From: Gymnodinialimonas phycosphaerae
GTDB taxonomy: Bacteria > Pseudomonadota > Alphaproteobacteria > Rhodobacterales > Rhodobacteraceae
Assembly (NCBI RefSeq): GCF_019195455.1
Contig: NZ_JAIMBW010000001.1
Coordinates: 1,674,001 to 1,738,000 of the forward strand
Reading direction: 5' to 3'
DNA: 64,000 bases
Every line of letters starts with the position of its first letter. The first letter of the stretch is position 1. The position numbers and the translations under genes are program-made. Of the stretch, positions 52,099-60,554 are shown one piece after another. Below the pieces are notes generated by a model that was given only the letters and a program-made list of their open reading frames with translations, did no database searches and had not been told where the DNA came from.

Positions 52099-53201
52099 TC
52101 TGCGGCCCGCAACGCGGATTCCGCCACGTCGATGGCGGGCTTCACCTTCTCGGCCAGAAGCACCATGTTACGCCGCGCAAGGTCCGTGTCGGCCCAATCC
52201 TTGCCGGCCACAAGAAGCGTGCCGAACTGGCCCGTCTGTTCACGGAAAGACAGAAGCTCGTCCGTCACCTTTTCGGGCGTGCCCCAGATGATCAGACGCT
52301 CGCATACGTGGTCCAGCGTCACCTCGTCATCGGGTTGGTCCTTGTGTTCCTTGAACAGATTGATCCGCCCGTGCTTCTTCAGCTTGGTGAACAGTTGGCT
52401 ATAGTAGAAGCGGTAGGGGCTGTCGGGATCGGTGGCATAGGCGCGCGCCGTGTCCATGTCGTCGGCCACGAAAACGGATTTGGCGACCCGCCAGTTGGCG
52501 AGGTCGGCGGGGCGTCCCACACGTTCGCAGCCTTCCTTGTATTTCGGCCAGTGGCTGGCGACCCATTGGGGCATCAGGAAGTTGGCGCTGATCGGGTCCC
52601 AGCCCCGCGCCGCGGCCTCGGTCACGCCCTTGGAAAACGGCGCCACGGCGGTCACGACGATGGGGGGATGGGGGTCATTTTGCAGCGGTTTGGGCATGAT
52701 GCCCTGGCCGATTTCAGTCATCGCGGTCCGTTCGGTCGAGATGTCCCAATACTTGCCCTTGATGTTGTAGGGAGGGTCGGATTTCCAGATCTTCAGCACC
52801 GTGTCGATGCATTCCAGAAACATTTCCTGGCGGTTGGCATCGAGGTTGCCGAAGACCTCTGCATCAGAGGCCAGGCCACCGGGAGAGATACCGAAGTTGA
52901 ACCGCCCGTCCAGCATGTGATCCAACATCGCAACTTGCGCTGCAACATTGGCGGGGTGGCTGTTGGGCATGTTCACGGTGCCGGTGCCAAGGCGCATCTG
53001 CTTCACGGCCGAGGCCAGCGAGGCGATGAACATCGTGCAGCTGACGATCTGCTCGGCCCCGTCGGTGACGTGTTCGCCCACGTAGGCTTCGGTGAAGCCC
53101 AACTCATCGGCCAGAAGAAAGGCTTCCCGATCTTCGGCCAGGCATTGACGCCAGTCCTTTTCGACGGGGTGAATGGGCATTGTGAAAAACCCGAGGTCCA
53201 T
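52095..53201 (-). CDS. luciferase-like (LLM class) flavin monooxygenase
   Basis: This 368-residue protein begins MDLGFFTMPIHPVEKDW and shows the bacterial luciferase/alkane monooxygenase pattern: ADELGFTEAYVGEHVTDG, MRLGTGTVNMPNSHPANVAAQVAMLDHMLDGRFNFGISPGG, and AARGWDPISANFL. It should use reduced FMN and O2 to oxidise or cleave an organic substrate. The ATG at 53201 was chosen because it gives the canonical N-terminus; an in-frame extension to 53327 would cross the promoter. It overlaps the hydrolase start and is divergent from a LysR gene. The substrate is unknown. Confidence 0.88.
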   Translation of the reverse strand: MDLGFFTMPIHPVEKDWRQCLAEDREAFLLADELGFTEAYVGEHVTDGAEQIVSCTMFIASLASAVKQMRLGTGTVNMPNSHPANVAAQVAMLDHMLDGRFNFGISPGGLASDAEVFGNLDANRQEMFLECIDTVLKIWKSDPPYNIKGKYWDISTERTAMTEIGQGIMPKPLQNDPHPPIVVTAVAPFSKGVTEAAARGWDPISANFLMPQWVASHWPKYKEGCERVGRPADLANWRVAKSVFVADDMDTARAYATDPDSPYRFYYSQLFTKLKKHGRINLFKEHKDQPDDEVTLDHVCERLIIWGTPEKVTDELLSFREQTGQFGTLLVAGKDWADTDLARRNMVLLAEKVKPAIDVAESALRAAE

Positions 53202-53244
53202 GGTTGCACTCCCTGAAAGCAGTGTAATTACGCTGACGTTTTTT

Positions 53245-53265
53245 CGTAGTTCTTCCGTAACTACG
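53245..53265. promoter_or_regulatory. LysR-type operator between the monooxygenase and LysR genes
   Basis: CGTAGTT (53245-53251) and AACTACG (53259-53265) are perfect 7-bp inverted arms with a 7-bp spacer. The arrangement contains the T-N11-A core of LysR-type recognition sites. It lies in the 147-bp divergent gap, 44 bp from the monooxygenase start and 84 bp from the LysR start. Confidence 0.65.
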
Positions 53266-53348
53266 CGTTGCCTTAGGGTAGGACGCCGCTTGCCCAGAGG
53301 AAAATAATAATGAATAACCGATCGCATTAGATAATTTGATGGGTCACC

Positions 53349-54263
53349 ATGGTTACGCTACGCCAGCTCCAATCCGTCGTGGCGGTTGTGGAAGAACGGT
53401 CTTTCACCCGCGCCGCTGCCCGCGAAAACGCGACGCAATCAGGGATTTCGCAACATGTGAAATCCGTCGAAGCCTTCCTTGGCGTCAGCCTCTTTGAACG
53501 GACAAGTGACGGCGTCACGCCGACCCCCGCAGGCCAGCGCTATTATCAGCACTGCATCGATGTGTTGCGCACCCTCGACGAGGCCAAAGGCGAGGCGCGT
53601 GAGACCGGAAGCGAGGTGACGGGCAAGATCCGGGCGGGCCTGATCCCCGCCTTCACCCGCGTCGCCCTGGCACCTGCGTTGGAGCGTTTCACCACGCGCT
53701 ATCCGGGCGTGGAGGTGGAGGTGATCGAAGGCTACAGCGGCGCGTTGATGGACCGGGTGCGGTCCCAGGCGCTGGATTTCGCGTTGGTGCCCGGCTTCGC
53801 GGGGGAGACGGGGCTGAAGGTCACGCACCTCAACCGCTCCCGCGAGATGTTGGTCTCGGGCGCGGCACGGGGATTGGCGCATCTGGCTCCGGTGCGGCTG
53901 GCAGAACAATCGTCGCTGAAACTGATCGTGCCGTCGCGCTCGAACGTGCGCCGGGGGAAGATCATGGAATACGCCGAAACCCACGGCGTGCGGATCGACC
54001 GGGTGCTGGACATGGACGCGATGCTTGGCACGTTGGAACTGGTGGCCGCCAGCGATTGGGTGACGATCCTGCCATGGATCATTTGCAGCGCCGACGCGGG
54101 CGGCGACGTGCGCCGCGTCTCGCCGCTGATCGATCCGCCGCTTCACTCGGAATTCGTGGTGATCGAGCCCGCCCGCAGGCCCCTTCCGCCCGAGGGACAT
54201 CTATTCCTTGATGAGGTGCGGGCCGAGTTGGCGCGGTTGGAAGAGCCTGCCGTCGGGGTCTAG
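53349..54263 (+). CDS. LysR-family transcriptional regulator
   Basis: This 304-residue protein has the N-terminal winged helix (MVTLRQLQSVVAVVEERSFTRAAARENATQSGISQHVKSVEAFLGVSLFERTSDGVTPTPAG) and a co-inducer domain starting around KIRAGLIPAFTRVALAPAL. It is divergent from the LLM monooxygenase/hydrolase pair and faces a perfect inverted repeat, so it most likely controls that pair and itself. Its stop lies 10 bp from the stop of the convergent TRAP permease gene. The inducer is unknown. Confidence 0.9.
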   Translation: MVTLRQLQSVVAVVEERSFTRAAARENATQSGISQHVKSVEAFLGVSLFERTSDGVTPTPAGQRYYQHCIDVLRTLDEAKGEARETGSEVTGKIRAGLIPAFTRVALAPALERFTTRYPGVEVEVIEGYSGALMDRVRSQALDFALVPGFAGETGLKVTHLNRSREMLVSGAARGLAHLAPVRLAEQSSLKLIVPSRSNVRRGKIMEYAETHGVRIDRVLDMDAMLGTLELVAASDWVTILPWIICSADAGGDVRRVSPLIDPPLHSEFVVIEPARRPLPPEGHLFLDEVRAELARLEEPAVGV

Positions 54264-54273
54264 AACATCACCA

Positions 54274-55590
54274 CTAGAACATCACTTCGGGCAGCCAAGT
54301 CGCGAGCGACGGGATGAACAAGACGATCAGTGCCGCCACGAGGATCAGAATGAAGTAGGGCGTGGAGCCCAGGAAGATCTGCCCCAACGTGACCGACGGG
54401 TCGGGCACGGCCCCTTTCACGGTATAGACCAGCAGACCGAAGGGCGGCGTCAGAAGCCCCGCCTCGATCACCAGAATGCCAAAGATCGCGAAGGCAATCG
54501 GGTCGATCCCGAGGATCCCGGCGATGGGCGCGAAGATCGGCACCGTCAGAAGAATGATCGAGACGCTATCGACCAACATGCCAAGGACGATCCAGATCAC
54601 CATCATCAGGGCGATGATCATCCAGGGCTCGGCCCCGATGGAGAAGAACAGGCCTTGAATGAACGGCACGGCCCCGCCGATGGCCAGCAGGCGCGAGTAC
54701 ATCTGGGCAGAGATCAAAAGGAACATGATCGGCGCGGTCGTGCGGCCCGCCTGATAGATCGCGTCCAGTATCTCCTTGCCGCGCATGCCCTTGATAAGGC
54801 CGATCACAAAGGCGCCAATGGCACCGAAACCAGCCGCTTCGGTGGGGGTGAAAAGACCCTGCCAGATGCCGCCGATGACCAGCATGATCAGGCCAAGGAT
54901 GCCAAGGCCGCCGACCAGTTCGGACCGGACCTCGGCCCGGGTCAGTGGCACCAGGTCTGCCTTGAAGGCTGGCGCGATCTCGGGTTTGTGCATGACCGAA
55001 ATGATAACGTAGGCCGCAAACATCACCGCCAGCAGGATGCCCGGAATGATGCCTGCAATGAACAGCGCGCCGACGCTCAACTCGGTCAGGATCGCCCAGA
55101 CGATCAGCAGAACCGAGGGCGGGATCAACATGCCAAGGCAGGCAGATCCGGCGACGGCCCCCAGGGCGAATGTCTGCTTGTAGCCGGCGCGCTTCATCTC
55201 GGGGTAGGCAATGCGCGAGAAGGCAGCGGCGGCGGCAATCGAGACGCCCGTGACCGCCGCGAAGACGGTGTTTCCGGCGATGGTGGCGATGGCCAAACGG
55301 CCCGGCAAGCGCTTCAGAGAGCGGTCACAGATGCGGTAAAGGTCACTCGCCGCCCCCGACCTTGATATGAAATCTCCCATCAGGACAAACAGGGGGATCA
55401 CCACGAAAACGTCCTTTCGGATCGCCTCATAGGCCGTGTTGCCAAGGATCGAGACCGCCGCCTCGAAGCTGCCCAGCATCAGGTATACGCCGATGCCCGA
55501 ACAGACCGCGAGGGCCACGCCGATGTGCGTTCCCAACAAGATCAGCAGGATCAGAAGACCCAGCATCCACAGGACGATATCACCTCCCAT
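54274..55590 (-). CDS. dctM: TRAP transporter large permease
   Basis: This 438-residue integral membrane protein has about twelve hydrophobic helices and DctM signatures: GTHIGVALAVCSGIGVYL, NTVFAAVTGVSIAAAAAFSRIAYPEMKRAGY, LGMLIPPSVLLIVWAILTELSVGALFIAGIIPGI and FTPTEAAGFGAIGAFVIG. It drives sodium- or proton-coupled uptake of an organic acid delivered by the periplasmic binding protein. It lies 13 bp downstream of the small subunit gene; the binding-protein gene is divergent. Confidence 0.94.
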   Translation of the reverse strand: MGGDIVLWMLGLLILLILLGTHIGVALAVCSGIGVYLMLGSFEAAVSILGNTAYEAIRKDVFVVIPLFVLMGDFISRSGAASDLYRICDRSLKRLPGRLAIATIAGNTVFAAVTGVSIAAAAAFSRIAYPEMKRAGYKQTFALGAVAGSACLGMLIPPSVLLIVWAILTELSVGALFIAGIIPGILLAVMFAAYVIISVMHKPEIAPAFKADLVPLTRAEVRSELVGGLGILGLIMLVIGGIWQGLFTPTEAAGFGAIGAFVIGLIKGMRGKEILDAIYQAGRTTAPIMFLLISAQMYSRLLAIGGAVPFIQGLFFSIGAEPWMIIALMMVIWIVLGMLVDSVSIILLTVPIFAPIAGILGIDPIAFAIFGILVIEAGLLTPPFGLLVYTVKGAVPDPSVTLGQIFLGSTPYFILILVAALIVLFIPSLATWLPEVMF

Positions 55591-55603
55591 TACGTCGCGC
55601 CCC

Positions 55604-56128
55604 TTATTCGGCTACCGGCGGCGCGATGGCCCCCGGTGCTTCGATTTCATTGTCGAGTTTGCCCTGCCAATCCAGGACGATCATGTGCAGGTAGGCCAAC
55701 GCCACGAAGGCCGACATCACCATGACGGTGCCGCGCACGGGCCAGGTGGGCACCCGCAGAGAGCCCTCCCCCTCATATTCCCCGATCCGGTAGGCGTCGA
55801 AAAACGAGTCGCTGGTGCTCCAGACCAGGGCCGCGAAAACCGCGATGCCCAACAGCGCCGTGATCGTGCGCAGGATGCGGCGCAGCGCGGCAGGCACCGC
55901 ATCGGCAAAGATCGACGTTCGCAGCATGGAGCCCGAGTAGATCGCGAGGGGCAATTGCAGGAAGGCAATCGTGACCACCGAGTTCTGCAATATCTCTTTC
56001 GTCCCGGGCACCGGAGCGCCGAATAGCTGCCGCCCCATGACGTCGCAGAAAATCAGCAACGCCAAGGCCATAGTCCAAAACGCAGAGATCAAGTGGATCC
56101 CCCGCGAAATCTTGATCGGCACGCCCAT
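55604..56128 (-). CDS. dctQ: TRAP transporter small permease
   Basis: This 174-residue membrane protein has four predicted helices and the DctQ-type segments ALALLIFCDVMGRQLFGAPVPGTKEILQNSVV, LQLPLAIYSGSMLRTSIFADAVPA and the fourth helix VMVMSAFVALAYLHMIVLDW. It is the partner of DctM. The start at 56128 follows GGGAGGGTC. The 251-bp region upstream is shared with the divergent dctP gene and holds two 17-bp repeats. Confidence 0.88.
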   Translation of the reverse strand: MGVPIKISRGIHLISAFWTMALALLIFCDVMGRQLFGAPVPGTKEILQNSVVTIAFLQLPLAIYSGSMLRTSIFADAVPAALRRILRTITALLGIAVFAALVWSTSDSFFDAYRIGEYEGEGSLRVPTWPVRGTVMVMSAFVALAYLHMIVLDWQGKLDNEIEAPGAIAPPVAE

Positions 56129-56200
56129 CAGACCCTCCCCGCCTGTTGCCCTGCGACATTTCCGGTGACGCTAATACATCAGGGCGGGGGGTCAAGTTCT

Positions 56201-56288
56201 TATTTAGCAATCGATAAATAGTGGCGCTGCATGCTTGACCGGCGGACACTTTTGTGAGGAGATATGGTTGATTAGCGATCGATAAATA
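56201..56288. promoter_or_regulatory. two 17-bp operator-like repeats in the divergent TRAP promoter
   Basis: TTAGCAATCGATAAATA (56204-56220) and TTAGCGATCGATAAATA (56272-56288) differ at one base and are 68 bp apart. The first also forms an inverted repeat, TATTTA-N8-TAAATA (56201-56220). Both lie between the divergent permease and binding-protein genes, in otherwise GC-rich DNA, so they are strong candidates for a regulator site that serves both directions. Confidence 0.65.
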
Positions 56289-56379
56289 AGGAAATCACCC
56301 AACTGGACCAATAATAACGGGCCAACCACATCCGTGGTCGATCGCTGAGCACACATCGCCATCATGGGAGGAGACAACA

Positions 56380-57459
56380 ATGGCAACAAAGGCAATCTTG
56401 CGGGGCACAGCCCTTGCCGTAACATCATTATCGCTTGGGGCGGGGGCCGCATTGGCCGACGATTTCACGCTGCGCATCGGCGCCGGGCACCCCAATGGGC
56501 CCACCGTCTATGTCACTGACGTCGCGGAATTTTTCGTGCCCGAGGTCGTGCGCCGCGTGGCCGAAGAGACCGAGCACACGATTTCCTTCGTGGAGGGCTA
56601 CGGCGGCTCCATCGCGGGCGTGGCCGAGACGCTGGAATCGGTGCAAAATGGCATCCTCGACATTGGCGCCTATTGCATGTGCTTCGAGCCTGCCAAGTTG
56701 TTCCTGCACAACTTCCCCTACTACGCCCCCTTCGGTCCGCAGGACTCGGAAGCGCAGATGCAAGCCGTCCGCGCCGTCTACGACCAGGTGCCCTGGCTGA
56801 CCGAACAGTTCACCGCCGAATACGATCAGGTGCTTCTGGGCCTGCACGGCTGGGACAACTATCACCTGGGCACCACGGACCCGTGGGAAACCGTCGCAGA
56901 CCTTCAAGGCGTGAAGATCGGTGGCGCAGGGCCCAACCTGCCGTGGCTGGAATTCGCGGGCGCACAGCCGGTGCAATCCACCCTGCCCGACGGCTACCTG
57001 TCGCTTCAGACCGGCGTCTACAACGGCTGGCTGATGTTCCCGTCGGCCTATCTGGGCTTCCGCTTCTACGAGCCCGCCCCCTACTACACGCTAATCGGCT
57101 TCGGCGCGATGGGGGTCAACGCCCTGACGATGAACGAAAACAGCTTGAACCGTCTGCCGGAAGATGTGCAGGCGATCATTCTGGAAGTCGGCGCCGCCTA
57201 CGAGGCGCAGGCCGGGGCTTCGCTGAACGCCGCGCAGGAGCGCGGGTTGACGGGCCTGGCGGAAGCCGGGGCCACGATCTCGGAGATCTCGCCCGAGGTG
57301 CAAAGCGGATGGGCCGAGTCGCTCGCGACGTTCCCCGGTCAACAGGCCGCCGAGGCCGATGGCCGCGGCATGCCGGGCACCGAGGTGATGCAGACCTACC
57401 TCGATGTGGTCGCGGGCACAGACTACGTGTGGCCGTTTGAGTATTCGCTCGGCAACTAG
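56380..57459 (+). CDS. dctP: TRAP transporter substrate-binding protein
   Basis: This 359-residue periplasmic protein has a signal peptide (MATKAILRGTALAVTSLSLGAGAALA, cut before DDFTLR) and a DctP fold with EGYGGSIAGVAETLESVQNGILDIGAYC, GVKIGGAGPNLPWLEFAGAQPV and LSLQTGVYNGWLMFPSAY. The binding arginine region is not obvious. AGGAGA precedes the ATG. It is divergent from dctQM and followed by a strong terminator, which suggests separate high-level expression. The ligand is likely a carboxylate made available to the downstream enzymes. Confidence 0.92.
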   Translation: MATKAILRGTALAVTSLSLGAGAALADDFTLRIGAGHPNGPTVYVTDVAEFFVPEVVRRVAEETEHTISFVEGYGGSIAGVAETLESVQNGILDIGAYCMCFEPAKLFLHNFPYYAPFGPQDSEAQMQAVRAVYDQVPWLTEQFTAEYDQVLLGLHGWDNYHLGTTDPWETVADLQGVKIGGAGPNLPWLEFAGAQPVQSTLPDGYLSLQTGVYNGWLMFPSAYLGFRFYEPAPYYTLIGFGAMGVNALTMNENSLNRLPEDVQAIILEVGAAYEAQAGASLNAAQERGLTGLAEAGATISEISPEVQSGWAESLATFPGQQAAEADGRGMPGTEVMQTYLDVVAGTDYVWPFEYSLGN

Positions 57460-57471
57460 GACGAACCTGAA

Positions 57472-57498
57472 GGGCGGTCCAAACGGGCCGCCCTTTTT
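57472..57498 (+). terminator. intrinsic terminator after dctP
   Basis: GGGCGGTCC (57472-57480) pairs with GGGCCGCCC (57485-57493) around an AAAC loop, with one G-U pair, followed by TTTTT. This nine-pair stem with a T-run is a standard terminator. It lies only 25 bp before the deacetylase gene, so the latter needs read-through or its own promoter. Confidence 0.88.
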
Positions 57499-57522
57499 CC
57501 ATTCAGATCAGAGGCATGCCCC

Positions 57523-58410
57523 ATGGCCCTGTCCGACCGCTTTCCCTATCAAGCCATCGTCGATCGCCCCCGCCTGCACCTGCCGGACAGCAAGCGCGTC
57601 GCCGTCTGGGTGATCTTGAACGTCGAGGAATGGCGCATCGAAAAGCCGATGCCACGCACCGTTCTGCCGCCCCCCATGGGCCAACCGCTGCTGCCCGACG
57701 TCCCGAATTGGAGCTGGCACGAATACGGCATGCGCTCGGGCTTCTGGCGGCAATGGAAGGCGCTGACCGACCGCAACATCCCGGTCTCACTCGCGATCAA
57801 CGGAAATGTCTGCAACAGCTATCCGCGTGTCGCGGGCGCGGCGCTAGAGGCGGGATGGGAGTTCATGGGCCACGGGTTCCTGCAAGGCCCGATGCACAAG
57901 CTGGATCACCAGGAGGGCGCGATCGTTGCCGCCCTCGATACGATCGAGGCCTTCTGTGGCACCCGCCCCCGCGCCTGGGAAAGCCCCGGCCTGACCGAAA
58001 CGGAAGAGACGCTGGACCTGCTGCGCAAACACGGCGTCGAATATGTGGCCGATTGGGTGATCGACGACCTGCCCCAGGATGTGGAGACGCCGTTCGGGCC
58101 GGTCACCACCCTGCCCTACACGGTCGAGACCAACGATATCGCCGTCTACGCGCTGCAAGGCCACCGCTCGGACGAATTCCTGACGCGGGGGCGCGATCAG
58201 TTTGACCGGCTCTATGCCGAAGGCGCGGACAACGCGCGCGTCATGGCGATCTCGATCCACCCCTACATCACCGGCGTGCCGCACCGAATCAAGTATCTGG
58301 AAGCGCTGTTGGATTACGTCGGCGGCCATGAGGGTACGGCATGGATGACCGCCAGCCAGATCGGCGATTGGTATCGGGCGGAAATGGCCCGTGAAGGAGG
58401 ACGATCATAA
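57523..58410 (+). CDS. polysaccharide deacetylase (NodB) family protein, PuuE/allantoinase-like
   Basis: This 295-residue NodB-fold protein resembles the cofactor-poor allantoinase PuuE and related imide hydrolases: RVAVWVILNVEEWRIEKPMPRT, GMRSGFWRQWKALTDRNIPVSLAINGNVC, EFMGHGFLQGPMH, ESPGLTETEETLDLLRKHGVEYVADWVIDDLP and ISIHPYITGVPHR. It probably opens a cyclic amide or deacylates a small molecule rather than a glycan, since no signal peptide is present. The next gene starts within its stop (TAATG). The substrate is unknown. Confidence 0.82.
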   Translation: MALSDRFPYQAIVDRPRLHLPDSKRVAVWVILNVEEWRIEKPMPRTVLPPPMGQPLLPDVPNWSWHEYGMRSGFWRQWKALTDRNIPVSLAINGNVCNSYPRVAGAALEAGWEFMGHGFLQGPMHKLDHQEGAIVAALDTIEAFCGTRPRAWESPGLTETEETLDLLRKHGVEYVADWVIDDLPQDVETPFGPVTTLPYTVETNDIAVYALQGHRSDEFLTRGRDQFDRLYAEGADNARVMAISIHPYITGVPHRIKYLEALLDYVGGHEGTAWMTASQIGDWYRAEMAREGGRS

Positions 58411-58943
58411 TGGAAATCAAGGACATCAGCGTTGAAGAGATGCAGGCGCGGGTTGCACGCTACCGCGAGTTGAAAGCCTCGCCTCAGGCCTTTGTGGACA
58501 CGCGCATCCCTGAGTATGAGCGTGATATCTACAACGTCATCGGGCGCGGCGTGACCGAAGACGCGGGGCTTGCCCCCTCGATCATCGATTCGCGCTATTT
58601 CGGGATCACCTACGTGGGCGCGGAGCCCGGCAAAGGGGCCGCCCTGCACGCGCACGAGACGATCGAGGTCTTCATTCCGCTGGTGGGCCGTTGGGCCGCT
58701 TATTGGGGCGAGAATGGCGACAAGGAGATCGAACTTGACCTGTTTGACGTCATCTCATTCCCGCCCGGCGTCTACCGGGGCTTTCGCAACATCGGTGACG
58801 CGCCGGGAATGCTGATGGCAATCATCGGGTCCAAGGAAACCACCGGCGACGGTGGCCGCGTGGACTGGGCGCCAAGCGTGCTAGAAGCAAGTCACGCCAC
58901 CGGCCTGCGGGTGAATGCAGAAGGTGATCTGGAAGAGAAGTAG
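58410..58943 (+). CDS. cupin-domain protein
   Basis: This 177-residue single-domain cupin has the metal-binding motif LHAHETIEVFIPLVGRWAAYWG in the middle and DLFDVISFPPGVYRGFRNIG as the second cupin motif. The His pair and the Glu suggest a metal site. It may be a small dioxygenase, isomerase or sensor. Its ATG shares one base with the deacetylase stop, and the SnoaL-fold gene starts 10 bp after its stop, so the three genes form one unit. It belongs to no family that I can name. Confidence 0.78.
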   Translation: MEIKDISVEEMQARVARYRELKASPQAFVDTRIPEYERDIYNVIGRGVTEDAGLAPSIIDSRYFGITYVGAEPGKGAALHAHETIEVFIPLVGRWAAYWGENGDKEIELDLFDVISFPPGVYRGFRNIGDAPGMLMAIIGSKETTGDGGRVDWAPSVLEASHATGLRVNAEGDLEEK

Positions 58944-58953
58944 GATACCACGA

Positions 58954-59916
58954 ATGCAGGGATTTGACCCCCAGTTCGAAGACCTGACCGACTATATCCT
59001 GAAGTGCACCGCGATGATCTGGGAGGGCCGCGACATCGCGGCGCTGAACTGGCACTATGGCGATGACCTGCTGGTGCGCACGCCCGCCGGAATCAGCCGG
59101 GGCAACGAAGCGGGCAAGGCCAATACCATGGCGACGCTGGTCGAATTTCCGGATCGTCAATTGCTTGGCGAGGATGTCATCTGGTCGGGGGATGAGAAGG
59201 CGGGGTTCCTGTCATCGCATCGCATCGTCTCTACCGCAACGCACCGGGGCGGCGCATTCGGGCCTGCCACGGGCGCCAAGCTGACTTTCCGCACCATCGC
59301 CGACACCTTCTGCCGTGAAAACCGCGTGTGGGACGAGTGGTTGATTCGCGACAATGCCGCGATCGCGGTCGGGTTGGGACACAGCGCGCAGGACGCCGCG
59401 CGGGCGCAGATCCTCGCGGGCCAGACAGAAATGCCACTGACCCCCGCTACGGACATCGAAGGCCCCTACACGGGCCGGGGCAATAATGAGGAATGGGGCC
59501 GGCGCCATGGGGCGCTGTTGCGGCGCATCATGGATGCGGATTTCGCCGCGATCCCCAAGACCTATGACCGCGCCTGCCACCTGTCGCTGCCGGGCGGGCA
59601 GGATGTTCATGGATGGGAGGCCACGGACGCCTTCTGGATCGGCCTGCGCAGCGCGTTTCCGAGCGCCACGTTCCAGATCGACCACCAGATCGGGCGTCAC
59701 GACCCGCTTCTGCCCCCGCGCAGTGCGATCCGCTGGTCCCTGACGGGAACCCACGATGGCTGGGGGCGCTTTGGCCCCCCCACGGGCACGCATGTGCATG
59801 TCATGGCTGTGAGCCATGTGGAGTTCGGCCCCCGCGGCATTCGCCGCGAGACGACCTTGTTTGACGAGATTGCGATCTGGAAGCAGATCCTGCTTCAGAC
59901 CGGGGCTGCGGCCTAG
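58954..59916 (+). CDS. tandem SnoaL-like (NTF2-fold) protein
   Basis: This 320-residue protein appears to hold two SnoaL/NTF2-like domains: one at about residues 10-150 (DYILKCTAMIWEGRDIAALNWHYGDDLLVRTPAG...VWDEWLIRDNAAIA) and one at about 170-315 (IMDADFAAIPKTYDRACHLSLPGGQDVHGWEATDAFWIGL...TTLFDEIAIWKQIL). The HRIVSTATHRG and SLTGTHDGWGRFGPPTG strands line up between the halves. Such folds act as small-molecule isomerases, cyclases or hydrolases. ATG 58954 is the only start compatible with the cupin gene. It overlaps the end of the convergent GST gene by 4 bp. Confidence 0.75.
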   Translation: MQGFDPQFEDLTDYILKCTAMIWEGRDIAALNWHYGDDLLVRTPAGISRGNEAGKANTMATLVEFPDRQLLGEDVIWSGDEKAGFLSSHRIVSTATHRGGAFGPATGAKLTFRTIADTFCRENRVWDEWLIRDNAAIAVGLGHSAQDAARAQILAGQTEMPLTPATDIEGPYTGRGNNEEWGRRHGALLRRIMDADFAAIPKTYDRACHLSLPGGQDVHGWEATDAFWIGLRSAFPSATFQIDHQIGRHDPLLPPRSAIRWSLTGTHDGWGRFGPPTGTHVHVMAVSHVEFGPRGIRRETTLFDEIAIWKQILLQTGAAA

Positions 59917-60536
59917 TCCACGCCTTCCAGCTCTCGGTTCGCCTTGACCGAGGGGCGTTGCTTCATCCGCTCGTAGTGCGCTTTCACGTTCGACGGCAGG
60001 TCCCAGCCCGCGACGTCGACGGCCCAGAATTCGTTATAATAAAGCGCCGTATCGGCGATGGTGAACGTGTCGCCCATCATCCATTCGCGGCCCTCCAGCT
60101 GCTCATTGACCACGTCGAAGGCCGCCATCATCGCCTCTTTGCCGCGCACCTTCAGCTGTTCGATCGCTTCGGGGATGTCGGAATAGGCATCGGGGCGGCG
60201 GAACATGCGCCAGGACAGCATGTGGACGGTGCCGATAACGAAATCCATCGCCTCCAGCGTGCGAATCATGCCCTCGGTATCGGTGGGCATCAGGTTTTTT
60301 TCCGGGTGCTCCAGCGCCAGATACATCGCAATCGCGGCGTATTCCGTCACCACGCTGCCGTCATCGCGCACCAAAGCGGCGACCTTACCCTTGGGGTTGA
60401 GGGCAAGATATTCCGGGGTCTTCTGCTCTTTCTTCGAGAAATCGACGATCTTGAGGTCATAGGGAATGCCGATCTCTTCCATCAGGACGTGGATGCCGAT
60501 GGAACAGGTCTTCTTGGCGTAGCATAGCGTGGTCAT
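59913..60536 (-). CDS. glutathione S-transferase
   Basis: This 207-residue protein has a thioredoxin-like N-terminal domain (LCYAKKTCSIGIHVLMEEIGIPYDLKIVDF, NPKGKVAALVRDDGSVVTEYAAIAMYLA, with the Glu-Tyr that binds the glutathione gamma-Glu) and an all-helical C-terminal domain (WMMGDTFTIADTALYYNEFW). The Cys/Ser at TCSIG is a candidate catalytic residue, as in the beta/omega classes. It is cytoplasmic and lies 18 bp downstream of the molybdenum hydroxylase genes, with which it is probably transcribed. It may act as an isomerase or detoxifier in their pathway. Confidence 0.85.
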   Translation of the reverse strand: MTTLCYAKKTCSIGIHVLMEEIGIPYDLKIVDFSKKEQKTPEYLALNPKGKVAALVRDDGSVVTEYAAIAMYLALEHPEKNLMPTDTEGMIRTLEAMDFVIGTVHMLSWRMFRRPDAYSDIPEAIEQLKVRGKEAMMAAFDVVNEQLEGREWMMGDTFTIADTALYYNEFWAVDVAGWDLPSNVKAHYERMKQRPSVKANRELEGVD

Positions 60537-60554
60537 TGGGTCTCTTTCCTTGGG

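Noticed and set aside
54208-55365. 385-codon open frame antisense to dctM
   Set aside because: The predicted protein is almost all Asp, Gln, Arg and His, the usual image of a hydrophobic gene read on the wrong strand.
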